Assembly (NCBI RefSeq): GCF_017599385.1
Contig: NZ_JAGFPK010000002.1
Span: 496,001 to 560,000 of the forward strand
DNA: 64,000 nt
Source: Ciceribacter sp. L1K22
GTDB lineage: Bacteria; Pseudomonadota; Alphaproteobacteria; Rhizobiales; Rhizobiaceae
Direction: 5' to 3'
Shown: positions 1 to 7,903 of the stretch, one piece after another
Layout: the number at the start of each line of letters is the position of its first letter
How positions within the stretch are numbered: position 1 is the stretch's first letter
Translations under genes and position numbers: made by a program
Notes under the pieces: generated by a model
What the model saw: the letters and a program-made list of their open reading frames with translations, nothing else
What the model was told of the DNA's origin: nothing
The model's database searches: none

Positions 1-707
1 ACGAAGTAGGCTACGGTGAAGCCGGCCAGCCGACCTGCAACATCCTGCCTGCTCCGGATATCTACAAGTCAACCAATGTCGACTGGTGCCTGAAGACCGA
101 TGTCGACGCCGCCAACAAGCTGCTCGACGATGCCGGCTGGGTGATGGGGTCCGACGGCGTGCGCGAGAAGGACGGCTACAAGCTCTCCTTCCTCTACCAG
201 ACCTCGACCAACTCGGTTCGCCAGGCAACACAGGCGCTCGTCAAGGACATGTGGGCCCAGATCGGCGTTCAGGTCGAGCTGCGCAACATCGCCGCCAACG
301 TCTTCTTCGGCGGTGACCCGGCTTCTCCGGACACCTTCCAGAAGTTCTACGCCGACGTGCAGATGTACACCAACAACTTCGACGGCACCGATCCCGAGAA
401 GTACATGGCAGGCTGGATGTGCGACAAGATCCCGTCTCCGGCCAATGGCTGGCAGGGCGAGAACATCGTTCGCTATTGCAATCCGGAATACGACAAACTG
501 GTCGCTGAACTCGGGAAAACCGCAAAGCTGGAAGATCGTGCTGCGATCGCCATCAAGCTCAACGACATGCTGACGGACGAATTCGCACAGATCCCGCTGA
601 TCCACCGCGGTAGCGTATCGTCCCACTCGGTCACCCTCGACGGCGTCAAGATGAACGCCTGGGATTCCGAACTCTGGAACGTCGCCGACTGGTCGCGCAA
701 GAAGTAA
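1..707 (+). CDS. Peptide/opine-type ABC transporter substrate-binding protein (C-terminal part)
   Basis: The reading frame is open from the first bases of the window, so the N-terminus and signal peptide lie upstream. About 234 residues are visible. The text around LLDDAGW, the run of aromatic residues in the middle, and the C-terminal segment with QIPLIHRGS are typical of the SBP_bac_5 (DppA/OppA) periplasmic binding-protein family. Two DppB/DppC-like permease genes follow directly, which supports a peptide or opine ligand delivered to an inner-membrane importer. The ATPase genes are not visible and may lie upstream. The true ligand cannot be read from the sequence. Confidence 0.88.
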   Translation, partial: EVGYGEAGQPTCNILPAPDIYKSTNVDWCLKTDVDAANKLLDDAGWVMGSDGVREKDGYKLSFLYQTSTNSVRQATQALVKDMWAQIGVQVELRNIAANVFFGGDPASPDTFQKFYADVQMYTNNFDGTDPEKYMAGWMCDKIPSPANGWQGENIVRYCNPEYDKLVAELGKTAKLEDRAAIAIKLNDMLTDEFAQIPLIHRGSVSSHSVTLDGVKMNAWDSELWNVADWSRKK

Positions 708-715
708 TGCCGCCT

Positions 716-746
716 CGCCGGGCCTGTGCTTGCCACAGGCCCGGCG
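716..746 (+). other. Intercistronic hairpin between binding protein and permease genes
   Basis: A perfect 13-bp stem (CGCCGGGCCTGTG and its complement) with a 5-nt loop starts 8 bases after the binding-protein stop. No T-run follows. Such hairpins after a binding-protein gene commonly protect the upstream mRNA or partly attenuate read-through, giving more binding protein than permease. Confidence 0.65.
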
Positions 747-781
747 AACGCATGTCTTCGTGACAGTCTGGAGACCATCCG

Positions 782-1792
782 ATGTTCACCTACACCATTC
801 GGCGATTGCTGTTCGCAATCCCGACGCTGCTGGTTATCAGCTTTATCATCTTTGCCCTGCTCGACCTCGCGCCCAGCGATCCGCTGAGCGACCTGCCGCT
901 GACCATTCCTCCCGAGGTCCGCGAACAGATCCGCGCCGCGATGGGCCTCGACCAGCCCTTCTTCATCCGCTACCTCCTGTGGCTGCAGCAATTCTTCATC
1001 AACGAGCCGCTGAACATTTTCGAAAGCATGACCGGCATCGTCGTCGGTGATGGCGAACGCTTGCGGGTGCTCTCCTGGGCAACCCGCAGTCCGGTGGTCG
1101 ACCTGATCGCCCAGCGCCTGCCACAGACGCTCTGGGTCGTCGGGCTTTCCTACCTCTTCGGGGTGCTGCTCGCGATCCCGATCGGCGTGATCTCGGCCTA
1201 CAAGCAGTATTCGATCTTCGACCAGATCGGCACCTTCGCCTCGATGGTCGGCTATTCGGTGCCGACCTTCTTCACCGGCGTGCTGCTGATCGTGATCTTC
1301 AGCTCGCACCTGCAGTGGTTTCCCTCGGTCTACGACACCAACCTCGTGGTCAACGACTGGTCGTCCTTCGTGGCGCAGGTGAAGCAGATGTTCCTGCCGG
1401 TGCTGGTGCTGACGCTCTACAATACCTCGCAGATCAGCCGCTTCGTCCGCTCGTCCATGCTCGACAACCTGCATATGGACTATGTGCGGACCGCCCGCGC
1501 CAAGGGCGTGAAGGAAAAGGTCGTTCTGCTCGTGCACGTGCTGCGCAACAGCCTGATACCGGTCGTCACCGTCATCGCCCTCGGCGTTCCCACGATCTTC
1601 TCCGGCGCGATCATCACAGAGCAGATCTTCCGGGTGAATGGCCTCGGACAGCTGCTGATCACAGCAATCCAGGGCGCGGACCTGCCGCTGGTTCAGACGC
1701 TGACCTTCATCTTCGCCTTCCTGATCGTGCTGTTTAACCTGATCGCCGACGTTCTGTACGGCATTCTCGACCCGAGGATCCGCTATGACTGA
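782..1792 (+). CDS. DppB-type ABC transporter permease
   Basis: This is a 336-residue inner-membrane permease of the peptide/opine/nickel importer class. It begins MFTYTIRRLLFAIPTLL, the usual DppB start with one membrane segment, then a large periplasmic loop, then several hydrophobic segments. The cytoplasmic EAA-like loop (DYVRTARAKGVKEK, about residues 231-244) contacts the ATPase. The length is a little above the usual 310-340. It follows the binding-protein gene and overlaps the next permease by 8 bases, so the two are probably translationally coupled. The substrate is not determined. Confidence 0.9.
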   Translation: MFTYTIRRLLFAIPTLLVISFIIFALLDLAPSDPLSDLPLTIPPEVREQIRAAMGLDQPFFIRYLLWLQQFFINEPLNIFESMTGIVVGDGERLRVLSWATRSPVVDLIAQRLPQTLWVVGLSYLFGVLLAIPIGVISAYKQYSIFDQIGTFASMVGYSVPTFFTGVLLIVIFSSHLQWFPSVYDTNLVVNDWSSFVAQVKQMFLPVLVLTLYNTSQISRFVRSSMLDNLHMDYVRTARAKGVKEKVVLLVHVLRNSLIPVVTVIALGVPTIFSGAIITEQIFRVNGLGQLLITAIQGADLPLVQTLTFIFAFLIVLFNLIADVLYGILDPRIRYD

Positions 1793-2699
1793 CGCGACCG
1801 TAACGACAATCGACGAACGCCCAGCCGGCTCCTTCCTTGGCGACCTCTGGAAACAGTTCCGGGCTCATCCGGGTGGCGTTGCCGGGCTGGCCGTCTTCAT
1901 CCTGATCCTGCTCGTGGTCTATGTCGGGCCTTTCATCCACACGATCGATCCGAACAAGATTGACATCCGCGCCAAGAACCAGGGACCGTCCTGGACCCAT
2001 CCGTTCGGCACGGACAATCTAGGCCACGACATGCTGGCGCAGGTCATGGCCGGCGGTCAGATTTCGCTCGCCGTCGGCATCACCGCCATGCTTCTGGCGC
2101 TGTTCCTCGGCACGCTGGTCGGCGTTCTCGCCGGCTACTTCCGCCGGCTCGACGGCCTACTGATGCGCATCACGGACCTCTTCCTCGCTTTGCCGCTGCT
2201 GCCGCTGCTGCTCGTCATCATCATGCTGTTCCGGGATTCGCTCAGATCGGCCTTCGGCCCGGAAACCGGCATCTTCATCCTGATCGTGACGGTCATCGGC
2301 ATCACCAGCTGGATGCACACCGCGCGTATCGTGCGCGGCGACGTGCTGGCGGTGAAGAGCCAGGAATTCGTGCTTGCCGCCCGCTCCAGCGGCATGTGGG
2401 AATACCGCATCATCCTGAAGCACATCCTGCCCAACGTGATGAGCTCGATCATGGTCTCGGCCACTCTCGGCATCGCCTCGGCGATCATCACGGAATCGGC
2501 GCTGTCCTTCCTCGGACTAGGCTTCCCATCGGATTTCCCGACATGGGGTCGCCTGTTGTTCGACGGGGCAAACTTCCTGCAGATCACGCCCTCGCGCGTC
2601 ATCTGGCCGGGCCTGGCGATCTCGCTCACGGTGCTCAGCGTCAACTATATCGGCGATGCGATCCGCGACGCGCTTGATCCTAGAACGCTCAGGCGTTGA
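1785..2699 (+). CDS. DppC-type ABC transporter permease
   Basis: This 304-residue protein is the partner of the preceding permease. It has the N-terminal OppC-type segment (WKQFRAHPGGVAGLAVF), a periplasmic stretch with the family phrase HPFGTDNLGHD, and an EAA-like loop near residues 193-206 (SQEFVLAARSSGMW). It ends in ALDPRTLRR, typical of DppC. Its ATG lies inside the end of the dppB-like gene. A hairpin and then an opposing gene follow, so it is the last gene of this operon in the window. Confidence 0.9.
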   Translation: MTDATVTTIDERPAGSFLGDLWKQFRAHPGGVAGLAVFILILLVVYVGPFIHTIDPNKIDIRAKNQGPSWTHPFGTDNLGHDMLAQVMAGGQISLAVGITAMLLALFLGTLVGVLAGYFRRLDGLLMRITDLFLALPLLPLLLVIIMLFRDSLRSAFGPETGIFILIVTVIGITSWMHTARIVRGDVLAVKSQEFVLAARSSGMWEYRIILKHILPNVMSSIMVSATLGIASAIITESALSFLGLGFPSDFPTWGRLLFDGANFLQITPSRVIWPGLAISLTVLSVNYIGDAIRDALDPRTLRR

Positions 2700-2710
2700 T
2701 CTCGAACAAC

Positions 2711-2735
2711 GGAAGGGCGTCCCCGACGCCCTTCC
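2711..2735 (+). terminator. Hairpin after the peptide ABC operon
   Basis: An 11-bp perfect stem (GGAAGGGCGTC) with a 3-nt loop sits between the converging permease and oxidoreductase genes. No T-run follows on either strand, so termination by this element alone is uncertain. Confidence 0.5.
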
Positions 2736-2738
2736 GGT

Positions 2739-4067
2739 TCACAAACCAACCACTTCGATCTTCGAACCGTCAAAGAAGCGCGAGAGCCGGAAGTCGTGCG
2801 GATCGACGCAGGGTGTGCCACCCGTGACCATGTCGGCCATCAGCCGCCCCGCACCCGGACCGATGCCGAAGCCATGTCCGGAGAAGCCGGTGGCGATGAA
2901 GAAGCCAGGCATGGCATCGACCGCCGAGATCACCGGAACCGCATCCGGCGTGACATCGATCAGCCCGGCCCAGCGCTGCGCGATCCCGGCATTCTCGAAT
3001 ACCGGATAGGCTTCCCGGAGCTTCCTCAAAGCGTGGTCAGTCCATTTCGGCGCAGGGACCGGATCAAGCACGCGGACCTTCTCGAACGGGCTCTCACGGT
3101 CGAGCGCCCAGCGCGACGGCTGCGATGCCTCGTCCAGGAACCGGCGGCCGATGCGGAAACCGAGCGAGCCCCATTCGCTTTTCAAAGCGGTAAAGAACTT
3201 GCTCGCATAACGAAAGCTGTCCGGAACTATATCGACGAGATTGTCGTGTCCGGAGGCCACCGTATAGCCGCCATCCTGCCGTTTGCGGAAAGCGAAATCC
3301 TTGGCGTAGAGCGTCTGCTCCGGCCCGCCCTCCACCGGTGTCGTGCGGATCACGGTGTTCATCACCTTGAGCTGCGGCAGGTCGATCCCGAGACTGCGCG
3401 AGAACAGGCTCGACCATGCGCCGCCGGCCAGCACGACGGAGGAGCAGGCGATCGGTCCCCGCTCCGTGACGACGCCCGAAATCTTGCCCGCCGTCGTCTC
3501 GACACCGCGCACGGCACATTGCGTAAGGATATGAGCACCCTTGTCGCGCGCCGCTTCGGCGATCGCCGGCGCGGCCTTCTGCGGCTCCGCGCGGCCGTCG
3601 GAGGGGGTGTAGAGAGCGCTTCGAACCGTGAGCTTCAGTCCCGGATAAAGGCCCCGAAATTCCGGCTGGTCGATCATCCGCGACTTGAGCTGGTAACGCC
3701 CGAGCTCTTCCGGCCAGCGCTCGTTCTGCACCTCCTCCGCCTCGTCGGCGGAGACGAACACGATACCGCATTGCCGATAGCCCGTATCGCGGCCGATCCT
3801 TGAGTCGAGACCCTGCCAGATGCGGATCGCCTCGGCCATCAGCGGCACTTCGCGCGGATCGCGCTGCGAGATCCGCACCCAACCCCAGTTGCGGCTCGAT
3901 TGCTCCTCGCCGATCCCGCCCTTTTCGCAGAGCGCGACGGAGACACCCCGTTCGGCGAGTTCGAGCGCCGTCGACGTTCCGATGATGCCGCCGCCGATGA
4001 CGACGACATCGACGCGCGACGGCAGGGTTTCATCACCCCTAACGGGAACGACTTGGGGACCCGGCAT
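2739..4067 (-). CDS. FAD-dependent oxidoreductase of the D-amino-acid oxidase (DAO) fold
   Basis: The 442-residue protein has an N-terminal dinucleotide-binding motif (VVVIGGGIIGTSTALELAERG) and the DAO-family C-terminal phrase with GFFIATGFSGHGFGIGPGAG that closes the FAD site. Proteins of this type oxidise amino acids, opines or N-methylated amines. I place the start at the internal ATG (MPGPQVV) because GGAG lies 8 bases upstream of it; an upstream in-frame ATG would add 15 residues with no Shine-Dalgarno. It converges with the peptide/opine-type ABC operon, which suggests but does not prove that the two handle related substrates. Confidence 0.85.
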   Translation of the reverse strand: MPGPQVVPVRGDETLPSRVDVVVIGGGIIGTSTALELAERGVSVALCEKGGIGEEQSSRNWGWVRISQRDPREVPLMAEAIRIWQGLDSRIGRDTGYRQCGIVFVSADEAEEVQNERWPEELGRYQLKSRMIDQPEFRGLYPGLKLTVRSALYTPSDGRAEPQKAAPAIAEAARDKGAHILTQCAVRGVETTAGKISGVVTERGPIACSSVVLAGGAWSSLFSRSLGIDLPQLKVMNTVIRTTPVEGGPEQTLYAKDFAFRKRQDGGYTVASGHDNLVDIVPDSFRYASKFFTALKSEWGSLGFRIGRRFLDEASQPSRWALDRESPFEKVRVLDPVPAPKWTDHALRKLREAYPVFENAGIAQRWAGLIDVTPDAVPVISAVDAMPGFFIATGFSGHGFGIGPGAGRLMADMVTGGTPCVDPHDFRLSRFFDGSKIEVVGL

Positions 4068-4147
4068 GGCTAGTGCTCCAGATTCGAAAGACGGCCGCGA
4101 CGGTCGTCGCACGCCTCAAGGAAGTCACTTGCCTATAGCAGGCCACG

Positions 4148-4171
4148 CCACACCCGTCACGACGGGTGTGG
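4148..4171 (-). terminator. Hairpin downstream of the RHH gene
   Basis: A perfect 10-bp stem (CCACACCCGT) with a 4-nt loop lies 17 bases past the stop of the ribbon-helix-helix gene. No T-run is visible on the minus strand, so it may be a Rho-assisted or stabilising hairpin rather than a full intrinsic terminator. Confidence 0.5.
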
Positions 4172-4188
4172 TAGTGCACCGCGCCCCG

Positions 4189-4539
4189 TTAGTGGTATTT
4201 CGATTGCTCGGCGCTCAGGATACTGTCGGCGTCGAGCGAACGGATCGGCAGGCGCGTATCCTGCGGAACCTCCCCGGACAGCTGCAGCGCCAGATAGCGT
4301 CCGCAGCAGACCCGGAGGAACGACGTGAAGTTGCCGAGATCATGCCCGGCATCGATCGATTCGTGATAGAGCTTCGTGATAAGCTGGATAACCGTCATCC
4401 CGTCGCGCCGGCCGATCTCCTCCAGAACTGTCCAGAAAAACGTTTCGAGCCGGACGCTGGTGACCATGCCGTCGATCCGGAGGGATCGCGTAGCGCTGTC
4501 CCACAATGCCGGATCAGCCTGAATGAAAAGCTTGCACAT
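4189..4539 (-). CDS. Ribbon-helix-helix domain protein (RHH_4 type)
   Basis: This is a 116-residue protein. The segment SVRLETFFWTVLEEIGRRDGMTVIQLITKLYHE (about residues 28-60) has the strand-helix-helix pattern of RHH_4 proteins, a small alphaproteobacterial family related to Arc/MetJ DNA-binding proteins. The family was often misnamed aryl-sulfate sulfotransferase. A strong GGGAGG lies 5 bases before the ATG. It is monocistronic in appearance. A role in DNA binding or protein partner binding is inferred from the family; no target can be named. Confidence 0.75.
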   Translation of the reverse strand: MCKLFIQADPALWDSATRSLRIDGMVTSVRLETFFWTVLEEIGRRDGMTVIQLITKLYHESIDAGHDLGNFTSFLRVCCGRYLALQLSGEVPQDTRLPIRSLDADSILSAEQSKYH

Positions 4540-4617
4540 GGCGTCCTCCCGAGATGCCGTATTCTGATGGTACGCCGGGCGGACAGCCTTTGCCAGCCCC
4601 CGCCCGGCGCCGCTGCA

Positions 4618-5184
4618 TCATGCAGCGAGCACCGCGATGAACTGTGACAGCCATGCGGGGTGGGCGGGCCATGCGGGCGCCGTCACCAGCTTGCCATCGG
4701 TCACGGCCGCATCGATGGCGATGTCGGCATAGATTCCGCCGGACATTTCGACCTCGGGACGGCATGCCGGATAGGCCGAGCAGGTCCGGCCCTTCAGCAC
4801 GTCAGCGGCCGCGAGGACCTGCGCGCCATGGCAGACGGCGGCGACCGGCTTGTCGGCCTCGAAGAAGTGCTTCACGGTGGCTATCACCTCCGGATTGAGG
4901 CGCAGATATTCCGGCGCGCGACCACCCGGAATGACCAGCGCATCGTAATCCGCTGCCTTCACGTCGGCGAAAGTGGCGTTCAGCGCGAAATTGTGGCCAC
5001 GCTTTTCGCTGTAGGTCTGGTCGCCCTCGAAGTCATGGATCGAGGTTGCGATCGTCTGCCCGGCCTTCTTGCCAGGGCAGACGGCATGCACCGTGTGCCC
5101 AACCGCCAGCAGCGTCTGGAACGGCACCATCGTTTCGTAGTCTTCGGCAAAATCACCGGCAAGCATCAGTATCTTCTTCGACAT
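4618..5184 (-). CDS. DJ-1/PfpI family protein
   Basis: The 188-residue protein has the class-I glutamine amidotransferase-like fold of DJ-1/PfpI proteins: an N-terminal [15 protein letters not shown] strand-turn with the conserved acidic residue, the [13 protein letters not shown] loop, and the nucleophile elbow [10 protein letters not shown] with its reactive cysteine near residue 118. Family members act as proteases, deglycase/glyoxalase-like enzymes or chaperones. GGAGGGAGG runs into ATGTCCATG; the second ATG has the better spacing (6 bases) and I chose it. An ATG 6 bases earlier is possible. Confidence 0.85.
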   Translation of the reverse strand: MSKKILMLAGDFAEDYETMVPFQTLLAVGHTVHAVCPGKKAGQTIATSIHDFEGDQTYSEKRGHNFALNATFADVKAADYDALVIPGGRAPEYLRLNPEVIATVKHFFEADKPVAAVCHGAQVLAAADVLKGRTCSAYPACRPEVEMSGGIYADIAIDAAVTDGKLVTAPAWPAHPAWLSQFIAVLAA

Positions 5185-5278
5185 GGACATCCTCCCTCCA
5201 TTGGACGGTCGGACGCTATCAAAGGCGCGACTGGCGCGGGTATTAGCGCGTTACTACAGGGGAAATTTCCCGGCGGTG

Positions 5279-5764
5279 TCAGCCGGTCCAAAAACCTTCA
5301 TGCACGACGGCCGATTCCTCTTCCAGCAGCGGCCCCACGACCTCGACGCAGCGCTGACCGCTGGCGAAGACGGTCGTGCACGGTAGATCCATGGTCAGGT
5401 TTTCCGGGTCGGGGCCGATCAGATCCTTGAGCGCCCGTTCGCTCATGCCATGGACGACACGACCGACACCGGTCCAGTAGACGGATCCCGCGCACATCGC
5501 ACATGGTTCGGCGCTGGTATACATCGTGCACTTGCGCAGGAAATCGACGTCGTACTTCTTCGAGGCTTCCGTCATCAGGTTGCGCTCCGCATGACCGGTC
5601 CGGTCGCCCTGCGTCCCGCATGTGTTCATCGCCTCGAGCAGCACCTCCCCGTCGGGACCGGCGAGGATCGCCCCGAACGGATGATCGCCCCGCGCCCGCG
5701 AGCGTTTGGCGACCTCGATCGACAGTCGAAGCAGCTCGATATCTCTGGTGGAAGGTTCCGTCAT
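5279..5764 (-). CDS. CDA-fold nucleobase/nucleoside deaminase (guanine deaminase or TadA-like)
   Basis: This 161-residue protein has the zinc motifs of cytidine/deoxycytidylate deaminases: HAE (about residues 58-60) with the catalytic glutamate, and PCAMC (about 87-91) with two cysteine ligands. The first helix and QGDRTGHAERNLM resemble small guanine/nucleoside deaminases rather than tRNA deaminases. An open frame extends 69 codons upstream, but the start MTEPSTRD has GGGAG about 10 bases before it and family similarity begins there. It diverges from a xanthine-riboswitch-controlled operon, which favours a purine substrate, for example guanine to xanthine. Confidence 0.8.
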   Translation of the reverse strand: MTEPSTRDIELLRLSIEVAKRSRARGDHPFGAILAGPDGEVLLEAMNTCGTQGDRTGHAERNLMTEASKKYDVDFLRKCTMYTSAEPCAMCAGSVYWTGVGRVVHGMSERALKDLIGPDPENLTMDLPCTTVFASGQRCVEVVGPLLEEESAVVHEGFWTG

Positions 5765-5851
5765 TATGCTGCTCCCTGGACGTCCGTGGAAAATCGCCGG
5801 GAAGCTAGGACGATTTTCCGGAAGCAGCAAGGCTGCACGGACCAAATATTG

Positions 5852-5869
5852 AGCAAAATTAATTCTGCT
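5852..5869. promoter_or_regulatory. Near-perfect 18-bp palindrome, candidate operator
   Basis: AGCAAAATTAATTCTGCT is self-complementary except for one mismatched pair and is centred on AATTAATT. It lies in the A+T-rich part of the divergent promoter region, where an operator for a dimeric regulator would be expected. The cognate regulator is unknown. Confidence 0.45.
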
Positions 5870-5989
5870 TAAAAATTGATCCAAAAGCAAACGCCGACGG
5901 ATTCTTTTTAATCGCTTGGCAAACCGATCCGGCCCGAAAAGCCGTGACACACCATCAAAATCAACTGGCACGAATTCTGCAAAGATGTT

Positions 5990-6032
5990 GGCGAGTAGAA
6001 GCGGTCAGGGTGATCCCGGGACATTGCTCACC
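5990..6032 (+). promoter_or_regulatory. Xanthine-I (NMT1-motif) riboswitch, copy 1
   Basis: The RNA reads GGCGAG, then GUAGAAGCGGUCAG, a short GGG-UGAU-CCC hairpin, then CGGGACAUUGCUC and ACC. GGCGAG and CUCACC can pair as the closing stem with one C-A mismatch. The conserved GUAGAAGC and CAUUGCUC boxes, their spacing around a variable hairpin, and the location before an NMT1-domain gene match the NMT1 motif known to sense xanthine and uric acid. The second copy 2.8 kb downstream shares both boxes. The aptamer ends about 70 bases before the Shine-Dalgarno of the transporter gene; I did not resolve the expression platform. Confidence 0.82.
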
Positions 6033-6109
6033 TGAAGCCTCACCAGTTCGAAGCCGATGATGCCGCTTGCACTCTTTTCAACGAGAAACGCACCGAAACA
6101 GGAGAAGGA

Positions 6110-7114
6110 ATGGCCATGTCATTCGCCAGCATTTGCAAACGTCTGTCCGCAGCATCGGTGATCGCCGCCTCCCTTGGAGGTGCGGCAAATGCGGCCGATC
6201 AGGTCGTCTTCCAGCTCGACTGGCTGCCGGGCGGTGACAAGGCCCCGATCTATGTCTGCATGGACAAGGGCTTCTGTGCGGAAGAAGGTATCGACGTAAA
6301 GGTCGAGCCGGGTCGGGGATCGACCGAGGCGATCACGCGCCTCGCCGCCGGAACCTCGGACGTCGGCTCCGCCGATATCGGCGCCCTGATGGCTGCGAAG
6401 GTCACAGACAAGGTCGGCATCACTGCCATCATGTCGATCTTCAACAAGGGTCCGCACGCCTTCTTCGCCCTGAAGGACAGCGGCATCGCCAAGATCGAGG
6501 ACGTCAAGGGCAAGCAGGTCGCCACTTCGCCCTTTACCTCCTCGAACGTCTTTCTGCCGCTGGTGCTCGCCGACAAGGGCTTGAGCGAGAGCGACATCAC
6601 GCTGACGAAATCCGATCCGGGCGCCCTTGGCCCGATGCTGATGACCGGCGCGACCGATGTGATCATCGCCTGGATGACCAATGTCTCGATCTTCAACGCC
6701 CAGGCCAAGGAAGCCGGCAAGGAACTGGAGATCATGCCCTGGTACGCGGCCGGCCTCGATCTCTATTCGGCCTCGCTTCTCGCGTCCGACAAGTTCATCA
6801 CCGAGCGCCCTGAAGTCGCCAAGCGTTTCGTGAAGGCGTTCAAGAAATCGCTCGAATACGTAAAGGACAACCCGCACGAAGCAGCGGTTTCCGTGAACAA
6901 GCTGGTGCCCGAACTCGGCGTGGAGACGGTCGAGGGCGCGATCATGGACACCATGGTGCTGGAGTTCAACGAAGTTACCGACAAGGATGGTCTCGGTGTC
7001 TTCGAAACCGCGCGACTGGCGGAAACCTGGAAGCGCGTCGCCGCGGCCCAGAAGTTCGAGGCAGGCGCGCTCGACCCGGAAAGCGTCGTCAGCCGCGATT
7101 TCCTGGCAGAATGA
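6110..7114 (+). CDS. NMT1/THI5-type ABC transporter substrate-binding protein
   Basis: The 334-residue protein has a signal peptide ending near AANAADQ (about residue 28), so it is exported to the periplasm. It then shows the NMT1-like pattern: QLDWLPGGDKAPIYVCMDKGFCAEEGIDV near the N-terminus and a GRGSTEAITRLAAG ligand loop. This family (SsuA/TauA/ThiY-like) binds small organic molecules. GGAG lies 5 bases before the ATG; a second ATG two codons later is possible. The preceding xanthine riboswitch suggests that this importer carries a purine or a purine breakdown product. It is followed by its ATPase and permease. Confidence 0.88.
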   Translation: MAMSFASICKRLSAASVIAASLGGAANAADQVVFQLDWLPGGDKAPIYVCMDKGFCAEEGIDVKVEPGRGSTEAITRLAAGTSDVGSADIGALMAAKVTDKVGITAIMSIFNKGPHAFFALKDSGIAKIEDVKGKQVATSPFTSSNVFLPLVLADKGLSESDITLTKSDPGALGPMLMTGATDVIIAWMTNVSIFNAQAKEAGKELEIMPWYAAGLDLYSASLLASDKFITERPEVAKRFVKAFKKSLEYVKDNPHEAAVSVNKLVPELGVETVEGAIMDTMVLEFNEVTDKDGLGVFETARLAETWKRVAAAQKFEAGALDPESVVSRDFLAE

Positions 7115-7118
7115 CCTC

Positions 7119-7901
7119 ATGACGGCAGGCACGAATTTTCCCGCGATGTCCTTCAAGGCCATGGGCCAGGTCTACCAGACCTCGTCCGGCCCCCTTGAAG
7201 CCCTGAAGAATGTAGAGTTCGAGGTCGCCCGCCATCAGTTCGTGGCGGTCCTCGGGCCCTCGGGTTGCGGGAAATCGACGCTATTACGATCCATCGCCGG
7301 GCTTCTCCGCCCGACATCCGGATCGGTCGAGGTGTTCGGCCTGCCGGTCACGGAACCGCGTGACGATATCGGCATCGTCTTCCAGAAGCCGACCCTTCTG
7401 CCCTGGGCGAACATCGAGGACAACGTCGTCTTCCCCGTTCGCCACAAGACGGGCCGGGTTTCAGCCGAGGATCGCGAGCGAGCGAGGGACATGCTGGCGA
7501 AGGTCGGCCTCGCCGGCTTCGAAAAACGTCTTCCGTCGGAACTCTCCGGCGGCATGCAGCAGCGCGTCGGCATCGCCCGCGCGCTGCACATGAACCCCGA
7601 TATCCTGTTGATGGACGAGCCCTTTTCCGCGCTCGACGCGCTGACGCGCGAGGAGATGGGTTTCGAACTCGTCCGCATCTGGGAGGCACAGCCGAAGACG
7701 GTCCTCTTCATCACCCACTCCATTAGCGAAGCCGTGCTTTTGGCGGACCGGGTGCTGGTGATGAGCGGACGACCCGGCACCGTGGTGGAGGACATCATGA
7801 TCGACATACCCCGCCCGAGAGGGGTCGAGACCACAAGCTCGCCGGCAATGCAGACCTACTCGGCGCACCTGCGCCATCTGTTGTTGAAGAGAGAGGTTTG
7901 A
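7119..7901 (+). CDS. ABC transporter ATP-binding protein (SsuB/TauB/NrtD type)
   Basis: The 260-residue ATPase has Walker A GPSGCGKST, the Q-loop near IVFQKPTLLPW, signature LSGGMQQR, Walker B ILLMDEPFSALD and the switch histidine in FITHS. It energises the NMT1-type importer. The frame is open further upstream, but the ATG at MTAGTNFP lies 4 bases after the binding-protein stop and fits the family length of 250-265. The permease start follows its stop within 3 bases. Confidence 0.9.
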   Translation: MTAGTNFPAMSFKAMGQVYQTSSGPLEALKNVEFEVARHQFVAVLGPSGCGKSTLLRSIAGLLRPTSGSVEVFGLPVTEPRDDIGIVFQKPTLLPWANIEDNVVFPVRHKTGRVSAEDRERARDMLAKVGLAGFEKRLPSELSGGMQQRVGIARALHMNPDILLMDEPFSALDALTREEMGFELVRIWEAQPKTVLFITHSISEAVLLADRVLVMSGRPGTVVEDIMIDIPRPRGVETTSSPAMQTYSAHLRHLLLKREV

Positions 7902-7903
7902 CC

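Larger units (their letters stand above)
5765..6109. other. Divergent intergenic region, 345 bp
   Basis: This gap separates the deaminase from the NMT1-type ABC operon. It has an A+T-rich block (about 5840-5910) that probably holds promoters for one or both directions, an 18-bp near-palindrome, and a xanthine riboswitch toward its right end. I could not assign a convincing -35/-10 pair. No open frame in it looks like a gene. Confidence 0.6.

Noticed and set aside
473-1537. 354-codon minus-strand open frame over the first ABC genes
   Set aside because: It is antisense to two well-supported transporter genes, has a His/Glu/Arg-rich translation typical of the complement of GC-rich coding sequence, and shows no family features.
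5849-5881. TTGAGC/TTGATC as -35 boxes in the divergent 5.8-kb region
   Set aside because: No acceptable -10 hexamer lies 16-18 bases downstream of either.
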